Positions 8,641 to 17,082 of a DNA stretch of 64,000 nucleotides are shown piece after piece. Source of the DNA: Sporosarcina sp. P32b (GTDB lineage: Bacteria > Bacillota > Bacilli > Bacillales_A > Planococcaceae). Location of the stretch: the NCBI RefSeq assembly GCF_002743335.1, contig NZ_PDZB01000001.1, positions 267,044 to 331,043 of the forward strand, in the 5' to 3' direction. A model generated the notes under the pieces. That model did not search any database. It was not told the origin of the DNA and saw only the letters and a program-made list of their open reading frames with translations. Both the position numbers and the translations under genes were made by a program. Positions within the stretch are counted from its first letter, which is position 1; each line of letters begins with the position of its first letter.

Positions 8641-9918
8641 TTTTGTTGCGGCTATGGCAGGCTCAGCTGGAATGATCCCTTCTTTTTCATTTCGTAGTCT
8701 TTTAATATCCACTCGTATGAGTAAGGAAATGACTAGAGCAACTGCGAATAAGCTAGCAAAGAACAGTAGGCTACTCTCGTAACTACCTGTCGTATCTTTC
8801 ATCCAAGCGGCAAACATCGGCCCTGCCACACCAGCAGCAGACCATGCTGTCAAAATATAGCCGTGGATGGCTCCAAGTTGTTTCGTTCCGAATATATCAC
8901 CAATATATGCCGGAATAGAAGCGAAACCTCCTCCATAGCACGTATAGATTACGGCTAGAATGACTTGGAAAATAATTGCGTTTGTGGTGAAGGGTAAAAT
9001 AGCGAACAGAACAAGCTGAATGACAAAGAACGTAGTATACGTATTCGGACGTCCGATAAAATCCGAAATCGCAGCCCAGCCAAGTCTTCCGGCCCCGTTA
9101 AAAATGCCTAGCACACCAACTAATGCTGCTGCTTGAATAGTCGTCATGCCGATACTATCAATCGCCATTGGTTTGGCAGCGGATAGAATTGCAATACCAC
9201 ACGTGACATTAATAAATAACATTAGCCATAAATAATAAAAGCGTTTTGTTTTGACTGCTTGATTTGCTGTCAATTGAGCAAGATCTTCTTTAACTTCAGT
9301 TTTACCTGAACGAACTTTTTCAATGAATCCAGGCGGTGCCCATCCTTCTTCCGGCTTTTCTAGGTAAAGAGAAGAGAGCATCATGATAAGAAAATACGAT
9401 ACACCAAGAATATAAAAAGTGTTTTGTAAACCAACGTTGACAATCAAGTATTCCATGATTGGACTACTGATGGCTGCTGCGAATCCAAAGCCCATGATGG
9501 CGAGTCCCGTAGCTAGCCCTCTGCGGTCGGGGAACCATTTGACGAGCGTAGAAACAGGTGCAATATATCCTACACCTAAGCCAATTCCACCGAGCATACC
9601 GTAAAAGACATACAGCAAAGGTAATGAAGACATTCCTACTGCCAGTCCGGAACCTGTCACTCCGACCCCGAAGAACACAGCTGCAAGTAATCCTGCTTTT
9701 CTTGGACCATATTTCTCTACAAAGTGACCTAAAAAAGCAGCTGATAAACCAAGAAATAAAATGGCTATACTAAACGTTAGCTGTACTTGGCTTGTAGTCC
9801 ATCCAAATTCTTCAATAAGTGGATTAGTGAAGTTACTCCAGGCATAAACAGATCCGATGGAAATGTGAATACCTACTGCAGATAACGCGATCAACCATCT
9901 GTTCTTCGTTTTTTTCAT
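8638..9918 (-). CDS. OFA family MFS transporter (oxalate/formate antiporter type)
   Basis: A 12-helix major facilitator protein of 426 residues. The N-terminus (NRWLIALSAVGIHISIGSVYAWSNF) and the LGGIGLGVGYIAP and GGGFASIPAYIGDIFG segments are typical of the OFA family, whose best-known member exchanges oxalate for formate. The substrate here is not shown; formate or oxalate is suggested by the adjacent fdhD and fdhF genes. Start ATG 9918 has AAGGAGG 8 bases upstream. It has its own promoter inside the end of fdhD (10088-10116) and a roughly 160-base structured leader, discussed as a finding. MFS carriers of other monocarboxylates share this family. Confidence 0.88.
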   Translation of the reverse strand: MKKTKNRWLIALSAVGIHISIGSVYAWSNFTNPLIEEFGWTTSQVQLTFSIAILFLGLSAAFLGHFVEKYGPRKAGLLAAVFFGVGVTGSGLAVGMSSLPLLYVFYGMLGGIGLGVGYIAPVSTLVKWFPDRRGLATGLAIMGFGFAAAISSPIMEYLIVNVGLQNTFYILGVSYFLIMMLSSLYLEKPEEGWAPPGFIEKVRSGKTEVKEDLAQLTANQAVKTKRFYYLWLMLFINVTCGIAILSAAKPMAIDSIGMTTIQAAALVGVLGIFNGAGRLGWAAISDFIGRPNTYTTFFVIQLVLFAILPFTTNAIIFQVILAVIYTCYGGGFASIPAYIGDIFGTKQLGAIHGYILTAWSAAGVAGPMFAAWMKDTTGSYESSLLFFASLFAVALVISLLIRVDIKRLRNEKEGIIPAEPAIAATK

Positions 9919-9937
9919 TTGTAGTCCTCCTTTTTAA

Positions 9938-10067
9938 CAAAAAATTTCCACAGTTCTAATTCCAGTAAACAAACCTCTTAACTAGTCGGTGGAGTAAATG
10001 AATAGTCGACAGTCCACTAGTTCGCGAAGTGGAAATGAAAGGAAGATAATTAAACAATTACTGGAAT
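9938..10067 (-). ncRNA. candidate structured leader of the OFA transporter mRNA
   Basis: On the minus strand the leader contains a 10-bp outer pair, ATTCCAGTAA with TTACTGGAAT (10067-10058 and 9968-9959). It also has an inner pair AACTAGTGGA with TCCACCGACTAGTT (10022-10013 and 9993-9980, with a 4-nt bulge). TTTCCAC (10035-10029) could instead pair with GTGGAAA (9952-9944 region), which runs directly into six T. This gives a possible terminator just before the ribosome binding site. I know no RNA family with this pattern; it is inferred from pairing alone. Confidence 0.4.
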
Positions 10068-10087
10068 GTAACTTAGGATTAAGGAGT

Positions 10088-10116
10088 ATATTATTATCAA
10101 TTCACAAGATTGTCAA
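10088..10116 (-). promoter_or_regulatory. sigma-A promoter for the OFA transporter
   Basis: Read on the minus strand: a perfect TTGACA (10116-10111), a 17-bp spacer and TAATAT (10093-10088). The -35 lies within the last codons of fdhD, so the transporter has a promoter of its own as well as possible read-through. Confidence 0.55.
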
Positions 10117-10942
10117 TATTACTTTTTCCTGTAGTCGGAAAAAGAGAATTGTCATCCATAACGATTCTTTCAGGATGTGTGTATACGTTAAAGGATCCTC
10201 CACGTATGAAACCGACCGTAGTTATTCCTAAATCGTCTGCTAAGCTCAAAGCTAATTCCGTAGGTGCAGATTTTGATAGGACAATTTCACAACCGATCTT
10301 GGCAACTTTAAGTAAAATTTCGGAGGAGATTCGTCCGCTGAACACAATGATCTTATCTCGCACAGAGATATCGTTCTTTAGACAGTGCCCATAAATTTTA
10401 TCTAACGCATTATGGCGGCCAATATCCATACGGGATAACAACAATTGATCAGGTACACATAAAGCTGCATTGTGAACACCGCCGGTATGTCGGAACATTT
10501 CTGCCTGATCTTCCATTTGATTCATCAAGGAAAATATTTGTACGGGTGTGAGTTTAACAGAGATACTGTCCATCTTTTTCGCTGTCAGTGCATCGTTTGC
10601 AAAGATAAATCCTTGTCTGCTCATGCCGCAACAAGATGTGATATACCTTTTATTTTGCAATTGTTCAAAGAATGGATAGGCTTTGTCGGTATCGACGTAA
10701 ATAAAGCCATTTTCCAGATCAAGACGAATGTCCTTTACTTGTTCCCACTTCGGTACTATTCCTTCTGAAGCTAAGAAGCCTACTGTCATATCCTCGATAT
10801 ATTCTGGCGTACATACAATCGTCGCAAATTCTTTGTTGTTTAGTTTAATTGTGATTGCGTATTCAACTGCAACCGAATCTTCTTTTTCAAAGACTGTCCC
10901 ATCCTGAAATCGAATAATGGATCGTTGTTGTTGCTGTTCCAT
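10097..10942 (-). CDS. fdhD: formate dehydrogenase sulfurtransferase FdhD
   Basis: FdhD passes sulfur from the cysteine desulfurase to the Mo-bisMGD cofactor, which is needed for formate dehydrogenase activity. The 281-residue protein shows the conserved cysteine pair in TSCCGMSRQGF, the block FRHTGGVHNAAL, DIGRHNALDKIYG, and the C-terminal STEL-like SKSAPTELALSLADDLGIT with GFIRGGSFNVYT. These cover the whole family. It sits 15 bases after a DUF2294 gene and divergent from fdhF, whose product it should activate. AGGAGGAAG-type ribosome binding site lies before ATG 10942. Confidence 0.96.
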   Translation of the reverse strand: MEQQQQRSIIRFQDGTVFEKEDSVAVEYAITIKLNNKEFATIVCTPEYIEDMTVGFLASEGIVPKWEQVKDIRLDLENGFIYVDTDKAYPFFEQLQNKRYITSCCGMSRQGFIFANDALTAKKMDSISVKLTPVQIFSLMNQMEDQAEMFRHTGGVHNAALCVPDQLLLSRMDIGRHNALDKIYGHCLKNDISVRDKIIVFSGRISSEILLKVAKIGCEIVLSKSAPTELALSLADDLGITTVGFIRGGSFNVYTHPERIVMDDNSLFPTTGKSNIDNLVN

Positions 10943-10957
10943 AATTCTTCCTCCCTT

Positions 10958-11299
10958 TTAGTCAATCGATCGATCGAATAAAAATACTGAAACCGCAATA
11001 TCATCATCAATTTTAAAATCGCTGAATAAATGCAGAAACTTCGCGTCGACTAATTGTTCCAATCCTTCTGGCGGCTCTTTTGCATAGACTGCCTGAATCA
11101 TGCTAGTTCGCGCGCGGTGGACCATTTCTTTTCCCTCTGGCGTTCCTGCAATGAATTTCTCTGTAGGAGTCAAATTACCGTAGAGTGTAGAGACCACCAT
11201 ATTATCGATAAATATTGTATGAATTCGTTCGGGACCTTTGCCAAATAAGTCTTTTCGTAATTTACGGATGATATCATTAAATTCATGAATTTTCTTCAT
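10958..11299 (-). CDS. DUF2294 family protein (YrhF/MpsC-like)
   Basis: A small cytosolic protein of 113 residues with the DUF2294 pattern: RKDLFGKGPERIHTIFIDNMVVSTLYGNLTPTEKFIA, then GKEMVHRARTSMIQ and a C-terminal acidic DFKIDDDIAVSVFLFD. In B. subtilis the homologue yrhF lies next to the formate dehydrogenase gene yrhE, as here. The molecular role is unknown; a link to membrane-potential-generating MpsC proteins has been made for the family. It heads the minus-strand fdhD transcript and diverges from fdhF. Confidence 0.85.
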   Translation of the reverse strand: MKKIHEFNDIIRKLRKDLFGKGPERIHTIFIDNMVVSTLYGNLTPTEKFIAGTPEGKEMVHRARTSMIQAVYAKEPPEGLEQLVDAKFLHLFSDFKIDDDIAVSVFLFDRSID

Positions 11300-11352
11300 A
11301 GGACACTTCCTTGTAGTATTTACAGAATAGTCTAATTATTTGAGGATAGCCA

Positions 11353-11381
11353 TTGTATTATACGCTTTATTACTTTATACT
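11353..11381 (+). promoter_or_regulatory. sigma-A promoter of fdhF
   Basis: TTGTAT (11353-11358), a 17-bp spacer and TATACT (11376-11381). Transcription would begin near 11388, leaving a leader of about 170 bases before the fdhF start codon. Confidence 0.6.
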
Positions 11382-11388
11382 AAATACA

Positions 11389-11541
11389 TAACAGATGGAA
11401 ATCTAGTATGTGATTGCTAGGAGTCCATCAACCTACATGTAATAGTAAGTATGGATTGGTTCTTTAGCAAGTCCTGTTAAGAAACTATTCCACCATAAAA
11501 AAATACCGTAATGACGGTTTTTTTATGGTGGATTTTTTATT
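11389..11541 (+). ncRNA. candidate attenuator/riboswitch-like leader of fdhF
   Basis: Starting at the predicted transcription start are three nested pairs: TAACAG/CTGTTA (11389-11394 with 11474-11479), TTGCTA/TAGCAA (11414-11419 with 11465-11470) and TCCAT/ATGGA (11424-11428 with 11451-11455). Ten bases after the outer helix a strong terminator hairpin (CCACCATAAAAAAA with TTTTTTTATGGTGG, 11490-11531) and a T-run follow, all before the fdhF ribosome binding site. Promoter, compact fold, terminator and gene are laid out as in a riboswitch. I do not recognise the class. Confidence 0.45.
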
Positions 11542-11560
11542 TGAGAAGGAGGACGCCTGT

Positions 11561-14485
11561 ATGTCAATTTCAATCAATGATAAGATTTTTAACTTCGAAC
11601 CAGGGTCGACACTCATTCAAATTATCAATGCAAATAAGATTGAGCACCCACAAATATGTTATTTGCCAGAAGTCGATCCAATACAGACATGTGATACGTG
11701 TATTGTCGAAGTGAATGGTGAATTAACACGAGCTTGTTCAACACAAGCTGTCGACGGCATGGATGTTAAATTAGCGTCCCCGCGTGCAAAGGAAGCACAA
11801 ACGGAAGCAATGGATCGGATTTTAGAGAACCATTTACTTTATTGTACCGTTTGCGATAACAACAATGGGAACTGTAAAGTACATAATACCGTGGCACTTA
11901 TGGAAGTGGAAGAACAAAAATATCCATACGAGCCGAAATGCACGAAAGATGCAGTAGATTTCACTCATCCATTCTACCGTTACGATCCGAATCAATGTAT
12001 CGCTTGCGGTCAGTGCGTGGAAGTGTGTCAAAACTTACAAGTGAATGAGACGCTTTCAATCGACTGGGAGCGTGATCGTCCAATTGTTCTATGGGATGGC
12101 GGAGCGAAGATTAATGATTCTTCTTGCGTAGGCTGTGGCCATTGTATTACGGTTTGTCCATGTAATGCCCTGATGGAAAAAACGATGCTTGGTGAAGCTG
12201 GATTTATGACTAAAATGAGTGACGAGCTGATGGAGCCTATGGTGGATTTGATCAAAGATGTAGAACCAGGTTACAGCAGTATCATGGCGATTTCCGATGT
12301 AGAATCAGCGATGAGAGAATCTACAATTAATAAAACGAAAACTGTCTGCACATTCTGTGGAGTAGGTTGTTCATTTGAAGTATGGACAAAAGATCGTACC
12401 ATATTAAAAATCCAACCGGTTTCCGATGCACCTGTCAACCAGATTTCTACTTGTGTCAAAGGGAAATTTGGTTGGGACTTTGTGAATAGTGAAGAACGTA
12501 TCACAACGCCTCTTATTCGTAAAGGTGACGACTTTGTTGAAGCGTCATGGGATGAAGCATTGGATTTAGTCGCAAAAAATCTAGGTGAAATCCGTGACGA
12601 GCATGGCAGAGACGGAATCGGCGTCATCTCCTCGTCAAAAATCACAAATGAAGAGAACTATGTCATTCAAAAATTCGCTCGACAAGTATTTGGTACAAAT
12701 AACGTAGATAATTGTTCTCGTTACTGCCAGTCTCCCGCGACAGACGGATTATTCCGTACGGTAGGTATGGGTGGAGACGCTGGCACGATTAAAGATATTG
12801 CCGAAGCAGGCTTGGTCATCATTGTAGGTGCAAATCCCGCAGAAGGTCATCCAGTTCTTGCTACACGTGTAAAGCGAGCACACAAGCTACACGGTCAAAA
12901 GTTAATTGTAGCTGACCTCAGAAAGCATGAAATGGCTGAACGCGCAGATATCTTTATGACACCTCAGCAAGGAACTGATCAAGTATGGCTAATGGCAGTG
13001 ACAAAATACTTAATCGACCAAGGCTGGCATGATCAGCAATTCATTGACGAAAATGTACTTCATTTTGAAGATTTTAATGAAGTGTTGGATCGCTATACGC
13101 TTGAATATGCAGAAAAAGTAACTGGCGTTTCAAAAGAAGTATTAATTCAAACAGCTGAAATGATCCGTGATGCAGATGGTACATGCATATTATGGGGAAT
13201 GGGAGTTACACAAAATACAGGCGGTTCCGATACTTCAGCAGCAATTTCTAATCTATTGCTTGCATCAGGAAATTATCGTCGTCCAGGCGCAGGTGCTTAT
13301 CCATTACGCGGACACAACAACGTACAAGGTGCCTGTGATATGGGGAGCTTGCCTGGTTGGTTGCCTGGCTATCAGCATATTACAGACGATGCAGCACGAG
13401 AGAAATTTGAACGTGCTTATGGTGTAGAGATAGAAAGTAAACCAGGACTTGATAATATTCAAATGCTTCACTCGATTGATGAAGGTGTTATGAAGGGGAT
13501 GTACATTGTAGGAGAAGATATGGCACTGGTGGATTCCAATGCAAACTATGTTCATGATGTACTGTCGAAGCTTGATTTCCTTGTTGTACAAGATATCTTC
13601 TTCTCACGCACAGCACAATACGCAGACGTCATTTTACCTGCAGTGCCATCACTTGAAAAAGACGGTACATTCACAAATACGGAGCGCCGTGTACAACGAC
13701 TTTATAAAGCATTGCCGAATAAAGGTGACTCTCGCCAAGATTGGTGGATCATCCAAGAAGTGGCAAATCGCTTAGGTGCTAACTGGAATTACACACATCC
13801 AGGTGACATATTTGCTGAGATGACAAGTTTGAGTCCTATGTTCGGAGAAGCTTCTTACGAGATGTTAGAAGGTTGGGGGAGTTTCCTTTGGGGAAGTCTA
13901 GAAGGGAAGAACACGCCACTTCTATATACAGATGGATTTAATTTCCCAGACAAGAAAGCACGCTTTGCATTATCGGATTGGATTGAACCAGTAAAGTTCC
14001 CTGATGAATTTGATCTTCATATTAACAATGGCCGTATGCTCGAACATTTCCATGAAGGAAATATGACGAATAAATCTGAAGGTATCCAAGAGAAAGTTCC
14101 TAATATATTTGTTGAGATTTCACCTGAATTGGCAAAAGAGCGTGGAGTAGTCACAGGTACTTATGTAAGACTTATTTCTCCGTATGGAGCAGTGAAACTA
14201 CCTGCATTGGTAACAGATAGGGTACGGAAAAATGAATTATTCTTACCGATGAATTCTGTTGATAAGGAATCTGCCATCAACTTCCTAACCGGACCTGCGA
14301 CTGATGAACGAACGAATACACCCGCTTACAAGCAGACAAAAGTTCGCATGGAAGTGCTCGCGAAGCAAGGAGACAATCCACTACCTAAGAGCAACCACCG
14401 TGATAAGAAACGCCATCCTCAAAATGGTGTAGAAGTAGAGCGGAAATGGAATCGACCAGGATATGTCCAATTAACAGATCAATAA
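11561..14485 (+). CDS. fdhF: FdhF-type molybdopterin oxidoreductase (formate dehydrogenase alpha subunit)
   Basis: 974 residues. A [2Fe-2S] domain (1-80, Cys motif CDTCIVEV), a His-Cys cluster region (about 85-125), two [4Fe-4S] ferredoxin motifs (CIACGQCVEVC near 146, CVGCGHCITVC near 189), a further [4Fe-4S] motif CTFCGVGC near 264, then the Mo-bisMGD catalytic domain and the C-terminal dinucleotide-binding domain. Expected reaction: formate to CO2, electrons to a cytosolic acceptor. The active-site ligand is Cys389, not selenocysteine, and it is followed by Gln where classical formate dehydrogenases have His. The start is ATG 11561 with AGGAGG; the in-frame ATG at 11525 lies inside the terminator hairpin. 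DUF1641 follows at 18 bases. Confidence 0.93.
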   Translation: MSISINDKIFNFEPGSTLIQIINANKIEHPQICYLPEVDPIQTCDTCIVEVNGELTRACSTQAVDGMDVKLASPRAKEAQTEAMDRILENHLLYCTVCDNNNGNCKVHNTVALMEVEEQKYPYEPKCTKDAVDFTHPFYRYDPNQCIACGQCVEVCQNLQVNETLSIDWERDRPIVLWDGGAKINDSSCVGCGHCITVCPCNALMEKTMLGEAGFMTKMSDELMEPMVDLIKDVEPGYSSIMAISDVESAMRESTINKTKTVCTFCGVGCSFEVWTKDRTILKIQPVSDAPVNQISTCVKGKFGWDFVNSEERITTPLIRKGDDFVEASWDEALDLVAKNLGEIRDEHGRDGIGVISSSKITNEENYVIQKFARQVFGTNNVDNCSRYCQSPATDGLFRTVGMGGDAGTIKDIAEAGLVIIVGANPAEGHPVLATRVKRAHKLHGQKLIVADLRKHEMAERADIFMTPQQGTDQVWLMAVTKYLIDQGWHDQQFIDENVLHFEDFNEVLDRYTLEYAEKVTGVSKEVLIQTAEMIRDADGTCILWGMGVTQNTGGSDTSAAISNLLLASGNYRRPGAGAYPLRGHNNVQGACDMGSLPGWLPGYQHITDDAAREKFERAYGVEIESKPGLDNIQMLHSIDEGVMKGMYIVGEDMALVDSNANYVHDVLSKLDFLVVQDIFFSRTAQYADVILPAVPSLEKDGTFTNTERRVQRLYKALPNKGDSRQDWWIIQEVANRLGANWNYTHPGDIFAEMTSLSPMFGEASYEMLEGWGSFLWGSLEGKNTPLLYTDGFNFPDKKARFALSDWIEPVKFPDEFDLHINNGRMLEHFHEGNMTNKSEGIQEKVPNIFVEISPELAKERGVVTGTYVRLISPYGAVKLPALVTDRVRKNELFLPMNSVDKESAINFLTGPATDERTNTPAYKQTKVRMEVLAKQGDNPLPKSNHRDKKRHPQNGVEVERKWNRPGYVQLTDQ

Positions 14486-14503
14486 CTAGTGAGGTGAATA
14501 TCA

Positions 14504-14992
14504 ATGGCGGCACCCATAACTTCTATTAAAAGAACAGAACGATCCGAATTGGAAATACAGCAGGATAAGTTGGCGGAACTACAGAAACAAATTGCTGAAC
14601 AGGAAGAGTCTTTGCAGAAAATCATGGAGATCACAGGTGAATTGCATAAGATTGGCGCACTAGACGCATTACAAGCCATGCTTCATTCAAAAGAAAAGAT
14701 TACCGGCATAGCGTTAGGTCAAGTATCCAGAGAACCTGTCACCAACCTGCTCAATAATTTGATGGCAGGAGCTGGAATTCTAACTGCATTAGACCCAGCC
14801 ACCATTCAGCAACTCTCAAAAAGTGTCCAAAAAGGATTGTCGGAAGCAGAGCAAGGGAATGATGAAGGTCAGAAAACAGGCGTTCTTCAACTGATGAAAG
14901 CTATCAATGATCCTGATATCAATCGTGCGTTAACTTTCGGTATGAACTTCTTAAAAGGGATGGGGAGAGGTTTAGAAAAACCTGCTGAGTAA
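14504..14992 (+). CDS. DUF1641 family protein (YrhD/YjgD-like)
   Basis: 162 residues, mostly helical, no signal peptide. It starts with a basic segment and a coiled-coil-like stretch rich in Glu and Gln (about 10-45), then the DUF1641 core with LLNNLMAGAGILTALDPATIQ and GVLQLMKAINDPDINRALTFGMNFLKGMGRGL. It follows the FdhF-type gene by 18 bases, the same pairing as B. subtilis yrhE-yrhD and yjgC-yjgD. The role is unknown; partner or maturation factor of the oxidoreductase is the usual guess and is inference from linkage. Confidence 0.88.
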   Translation: MAAPITSIKRTERSELEIQQDKLAELQKQIAEQEESLQKIMEITGELHKIGALDALQAMLHSKEKITGIALGQVSREPVTNLLNNLMAGAGILTALDPATIQQLSKSVQKGLSEAEQGNDEGQKTGVLQLMKAINDPDINRALTFGMNFLKGMGRGLEKPAE

Positions 14993-15045
14993 GATTTTTG
15001 CGAAAAACATCACTTTGCTTCATACTGTATGAGAAGCGTTTACAC

Positions 15046-15072
15046 GTTCCCTAGCCTTACTGGCTGGGGAAC
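15046..15072 (+). terminator. hairpin between the fdh operon and purU
   Basis: GTTCCCTAGCC pairs with GGCTGGGGAAC (one wobble) around TTACT, but only a weak TTATTCATTA follows. It may be a poor terminator or a processing structure. It lies about 40 bases before purU. Confidence 0.45.
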
Positions 15073-15110
15073 TTATTCATTACGTAACATTATTTGTAGG
15101 AGATGAAAAT

Positions 15111-16019
15111 ATGTCGGCCCAAAGTAAAATTGCAACACATTTACAAGAACAATCTACAGCACAGAAAAACATCGGAAGACTGCTTGTGAAATGCTCAGAT
15201 AAACCGGGAATTGTATCTGCAGTCTCCGCATTTTTGCTACAATATGAAGCAAATATCGTAGAATCCAGCCAATATTCAACTGATCCAGAAGGTGGCATGT
15301 TCTATTTACGTATCGCATTCCATTTAGACAATCTAATGGAGAAAAAAGAAGAAATGGAAGAACATTTTAATGACATTGCGAACCAATATGAAATGGACTA
15401 TCACTTTTCGTACGCCGTAGAACTAAAACGAACGGCGATCTTTGTTTCCAAAGAACCGTATTGCTTAATGGAATTGCTATGGGAATGGCAGAATGGTGAT
15501 TTAAATACTGACATCGTTGTGGTTATCAGTAACCATGAAGATGCTCGCGGAATGGTCGAAGCACTTGGTATTCCTTTCTACTACATTCCGGCGAACAAAG
15601 ATATACGCCAAGAAGTAGAGAAACAGCAAGTGAAGTTAATGGAAGAATACGATGTGGACGTACTCGTGTTAGCACGTTATATGCAAATACTAACACCTGA
15701 ATTCGTTAGTCACTTCCCGAATCAAATTATCAATATTCATCATTCGTTCTTGCCGGCCTTCATCGGTGCGCGTCCTTACGAAAGAGCTTTTGGACGTGGT
15801 GTAAAACTGATTGGTGCAACGTCACACTATGTAACGAACGATTTAGATGAAGGTCCAATCATTGAACAGGACATCGAGCGCGTAGATCACCGTGATGATA
15901 TTGTTCAATTGAAGAAGATTGGACGCACTATCGAGCGACGTGTTCTTGCACGTGCAGTGAAGTGGCATCTTGAAGATCGAGTGATTGTAGAGAATAATAA
16001 AACCATTGTCTTCCATTAA
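15111..16019 (+). CDS. purU: formyltetrahydrofolate deformylase
   Basis: PurU hydrolyses 10-formyl-THF to THF and formate, balancing one-carbon pools. The 302-residue protein has an N-terminal ACT regulatory domain (about 20-105; VKCSDKPGIVSAVSAFLLQYEANIVESSQ) and a formyltransferase-fold catalytic domain with NIHHSFLPAFIGARPY (catalytic Asn and His) and SHYVTNDLDEGPII (catalytic Asp). It carries a 20-30 residue N-terminal extension over the usual 280-300. The neighbouring fdh cluster could oxidise the formate it makes. AGGAG precedes ATG; a terminator follows. Confidence 0.96.
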   Translation: MSAQSKIATHLQEQSTAQKNIGRLLVKCSDKPGIVSAVSAFLLQYEANIVESSQYSTDPEGGMFYLRIAFHLDNLMEKKEEMEEHFNDIANQYEMDYHFSYAVELKRTAIFVSKEPYCLMELLWEWQNGDLNTDIVVVISNHEDARGMVEALGIPFYYIPANKDIRQEVEKQQVKLMEEYDVDVLVLARYMQILTPEFVSHFPNQIINIHHSFLPAFIGARPYERAFGRGVKLIGATSHYVTNDLDEGPIIEQDIERVDHRDDIVQLKKIGRTIERRVLARAVKWHLEDRVIVENNKTIVFH

Positions 16020-16027
16020 GAGACACG

Positions 16028-16059
16028 AAACCGCCGCTCAAATGAGTGGCGGTTTTTTT
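16028..16059. terminator. terminator shared by purU and the yitT-type gene
   Basis: AAACCGCCGCTCA pairs with TGAGTGGCGGTTT and is followed by a T-run. It sits between convergent genes. Confidence 0.9.
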
Positions 16060-16921
16060 AATGTATAGGTGACTTGAAGGTCGCTCCATGTGTTTCTTGT
16101 GTGTTCATGATGGTCAAGAACGCAGAAGGGTCTATGTCGGTAGTGATTTGCTTTAGCTTTGAAATTTCTAGTCTTGTCACGACTACATAGATGACGTCTT
16201 TTTCGTTATCCGAATAGCCACCCCGACCGTGCAACATTGTAATGCTGCGGCCGAGTCGTAGACGAATCGCTTCACCCAGCTCTTCATATTCATCGGAGAT
16301 AATAAAGACGGCCTTGGTTTCGTCTAGGCCTTGAATCACAATGTCGATCGCTTTTGAGGCTATATAGTATGTAATGATCGAGTACATCGCTTTTTCGGGT
16401 CCGAGTACAAAGCCTGCCCATCCGAAAATGAAGAGGTTGAAGAACATTACGAATTCTCCGACACTGTACGGGATTTTCTTTGTAAGTAAAATGCCGAGAA
16501 TCTCCGTCCCGTCTAGCGCCCCGCCATTACGTATGATGGTTCCAACACCTGCGCCAAGCAACAATCCTCCAAAGACTGTAGCCAGTAACGAATCTGTGAC
16601 GAATGGACCTAGTTTTTTTAGTGGAAATTCTACAATCGCAAGCAAAGCAATCGCATAGGAAGAGGAGAAGAAAAAGTTCTTGCCGATATGTTTATAGCCG
16701 AAGAACAAGAAGGGCAAATTTAAGATCAAAATCAAAATCCCAAAAGGTACTCCAGAAATGAAATTCAATATAAGTGCGATCCCGATAATACCCCCGTCAA
16801 TTACGGAATTAGGGATTAAAAATAAATCTAAAGCAACTGCTGTAATTACAACACCAATAGAAATGAATAAATAGCGTCTAAGTAAATGCCCCACGGTTTC
16901 TTTTTTATGCTGTTTGCTCAT
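16058..16921 (-). CDS. YitT family membrane protein (DUF161 + DUF2179)
   Basis: 287 residues with five to six membrane helices in the first two thirds ([63 protein letters not shown]) and a cytosolic C-terminal DUF2179 domain (about 215-280; [36 protein letters not shown]). The [10 protein letters not shown] motif is diagnostic of the family. Function is unknown; a nucleotide- or small-molecule-regulated transporter has been proposed for relatives. Monocistronic on the minus strand, ribosome binding site GGGGAG before ATG 16921. Confidence 0.92.
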   Translation of the reverse strand: MSKQHKKETVGHLLRRYLFISIGVVITAVALDLFLIPNSVIDGGIIGIALILNFISGVPFGILILILNLPFLFFGYKHIGKNFFFSSSYAIALLAIVEFPLKKLGPFVTDSLLATVFGGLLLGAGVGTIIRNGGALDGTEILGILLTKKIPYSVGEFVMFFNLFIFGWAGFVLGPEKAMYSIITYYIASKAIDIVIQGLDETKAVFIISDEYEELGEAIRLRLGRSITMLHGRGGYSDNEKDVIYVVVTRLEISKLKQITTDIDPSAFLTIMNTQETHGATFKSPIH

Positions 16922-17082
16922 AAAACTCCCCTTTTTTCAAACGTATTTATTCTATCTTAACGGAATTTTTAAAAAGAAAGTAGTGAAAATCTAAGGTTGT
17001 CAATTTTTCTTCCGAAGGACATGATGAATCTTTTACTCTTTCAGAACATAAGATGATACATCATAGCCTAATTGGAGGAGAT

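Noticed and set aside
11525..11560. N-terminal extension of FdhF from ATG 11525
   Set aside because: The ATG lies within the terminator hairpin and has no ribosome binding site; ATG 11561 has AGGAGG.
15028..15042. Catabolite-responsive element near GAGAAGCGTTTACA upstream of purU
   Set aside because: Two or more mismatches to the cre consensus in essential positions.
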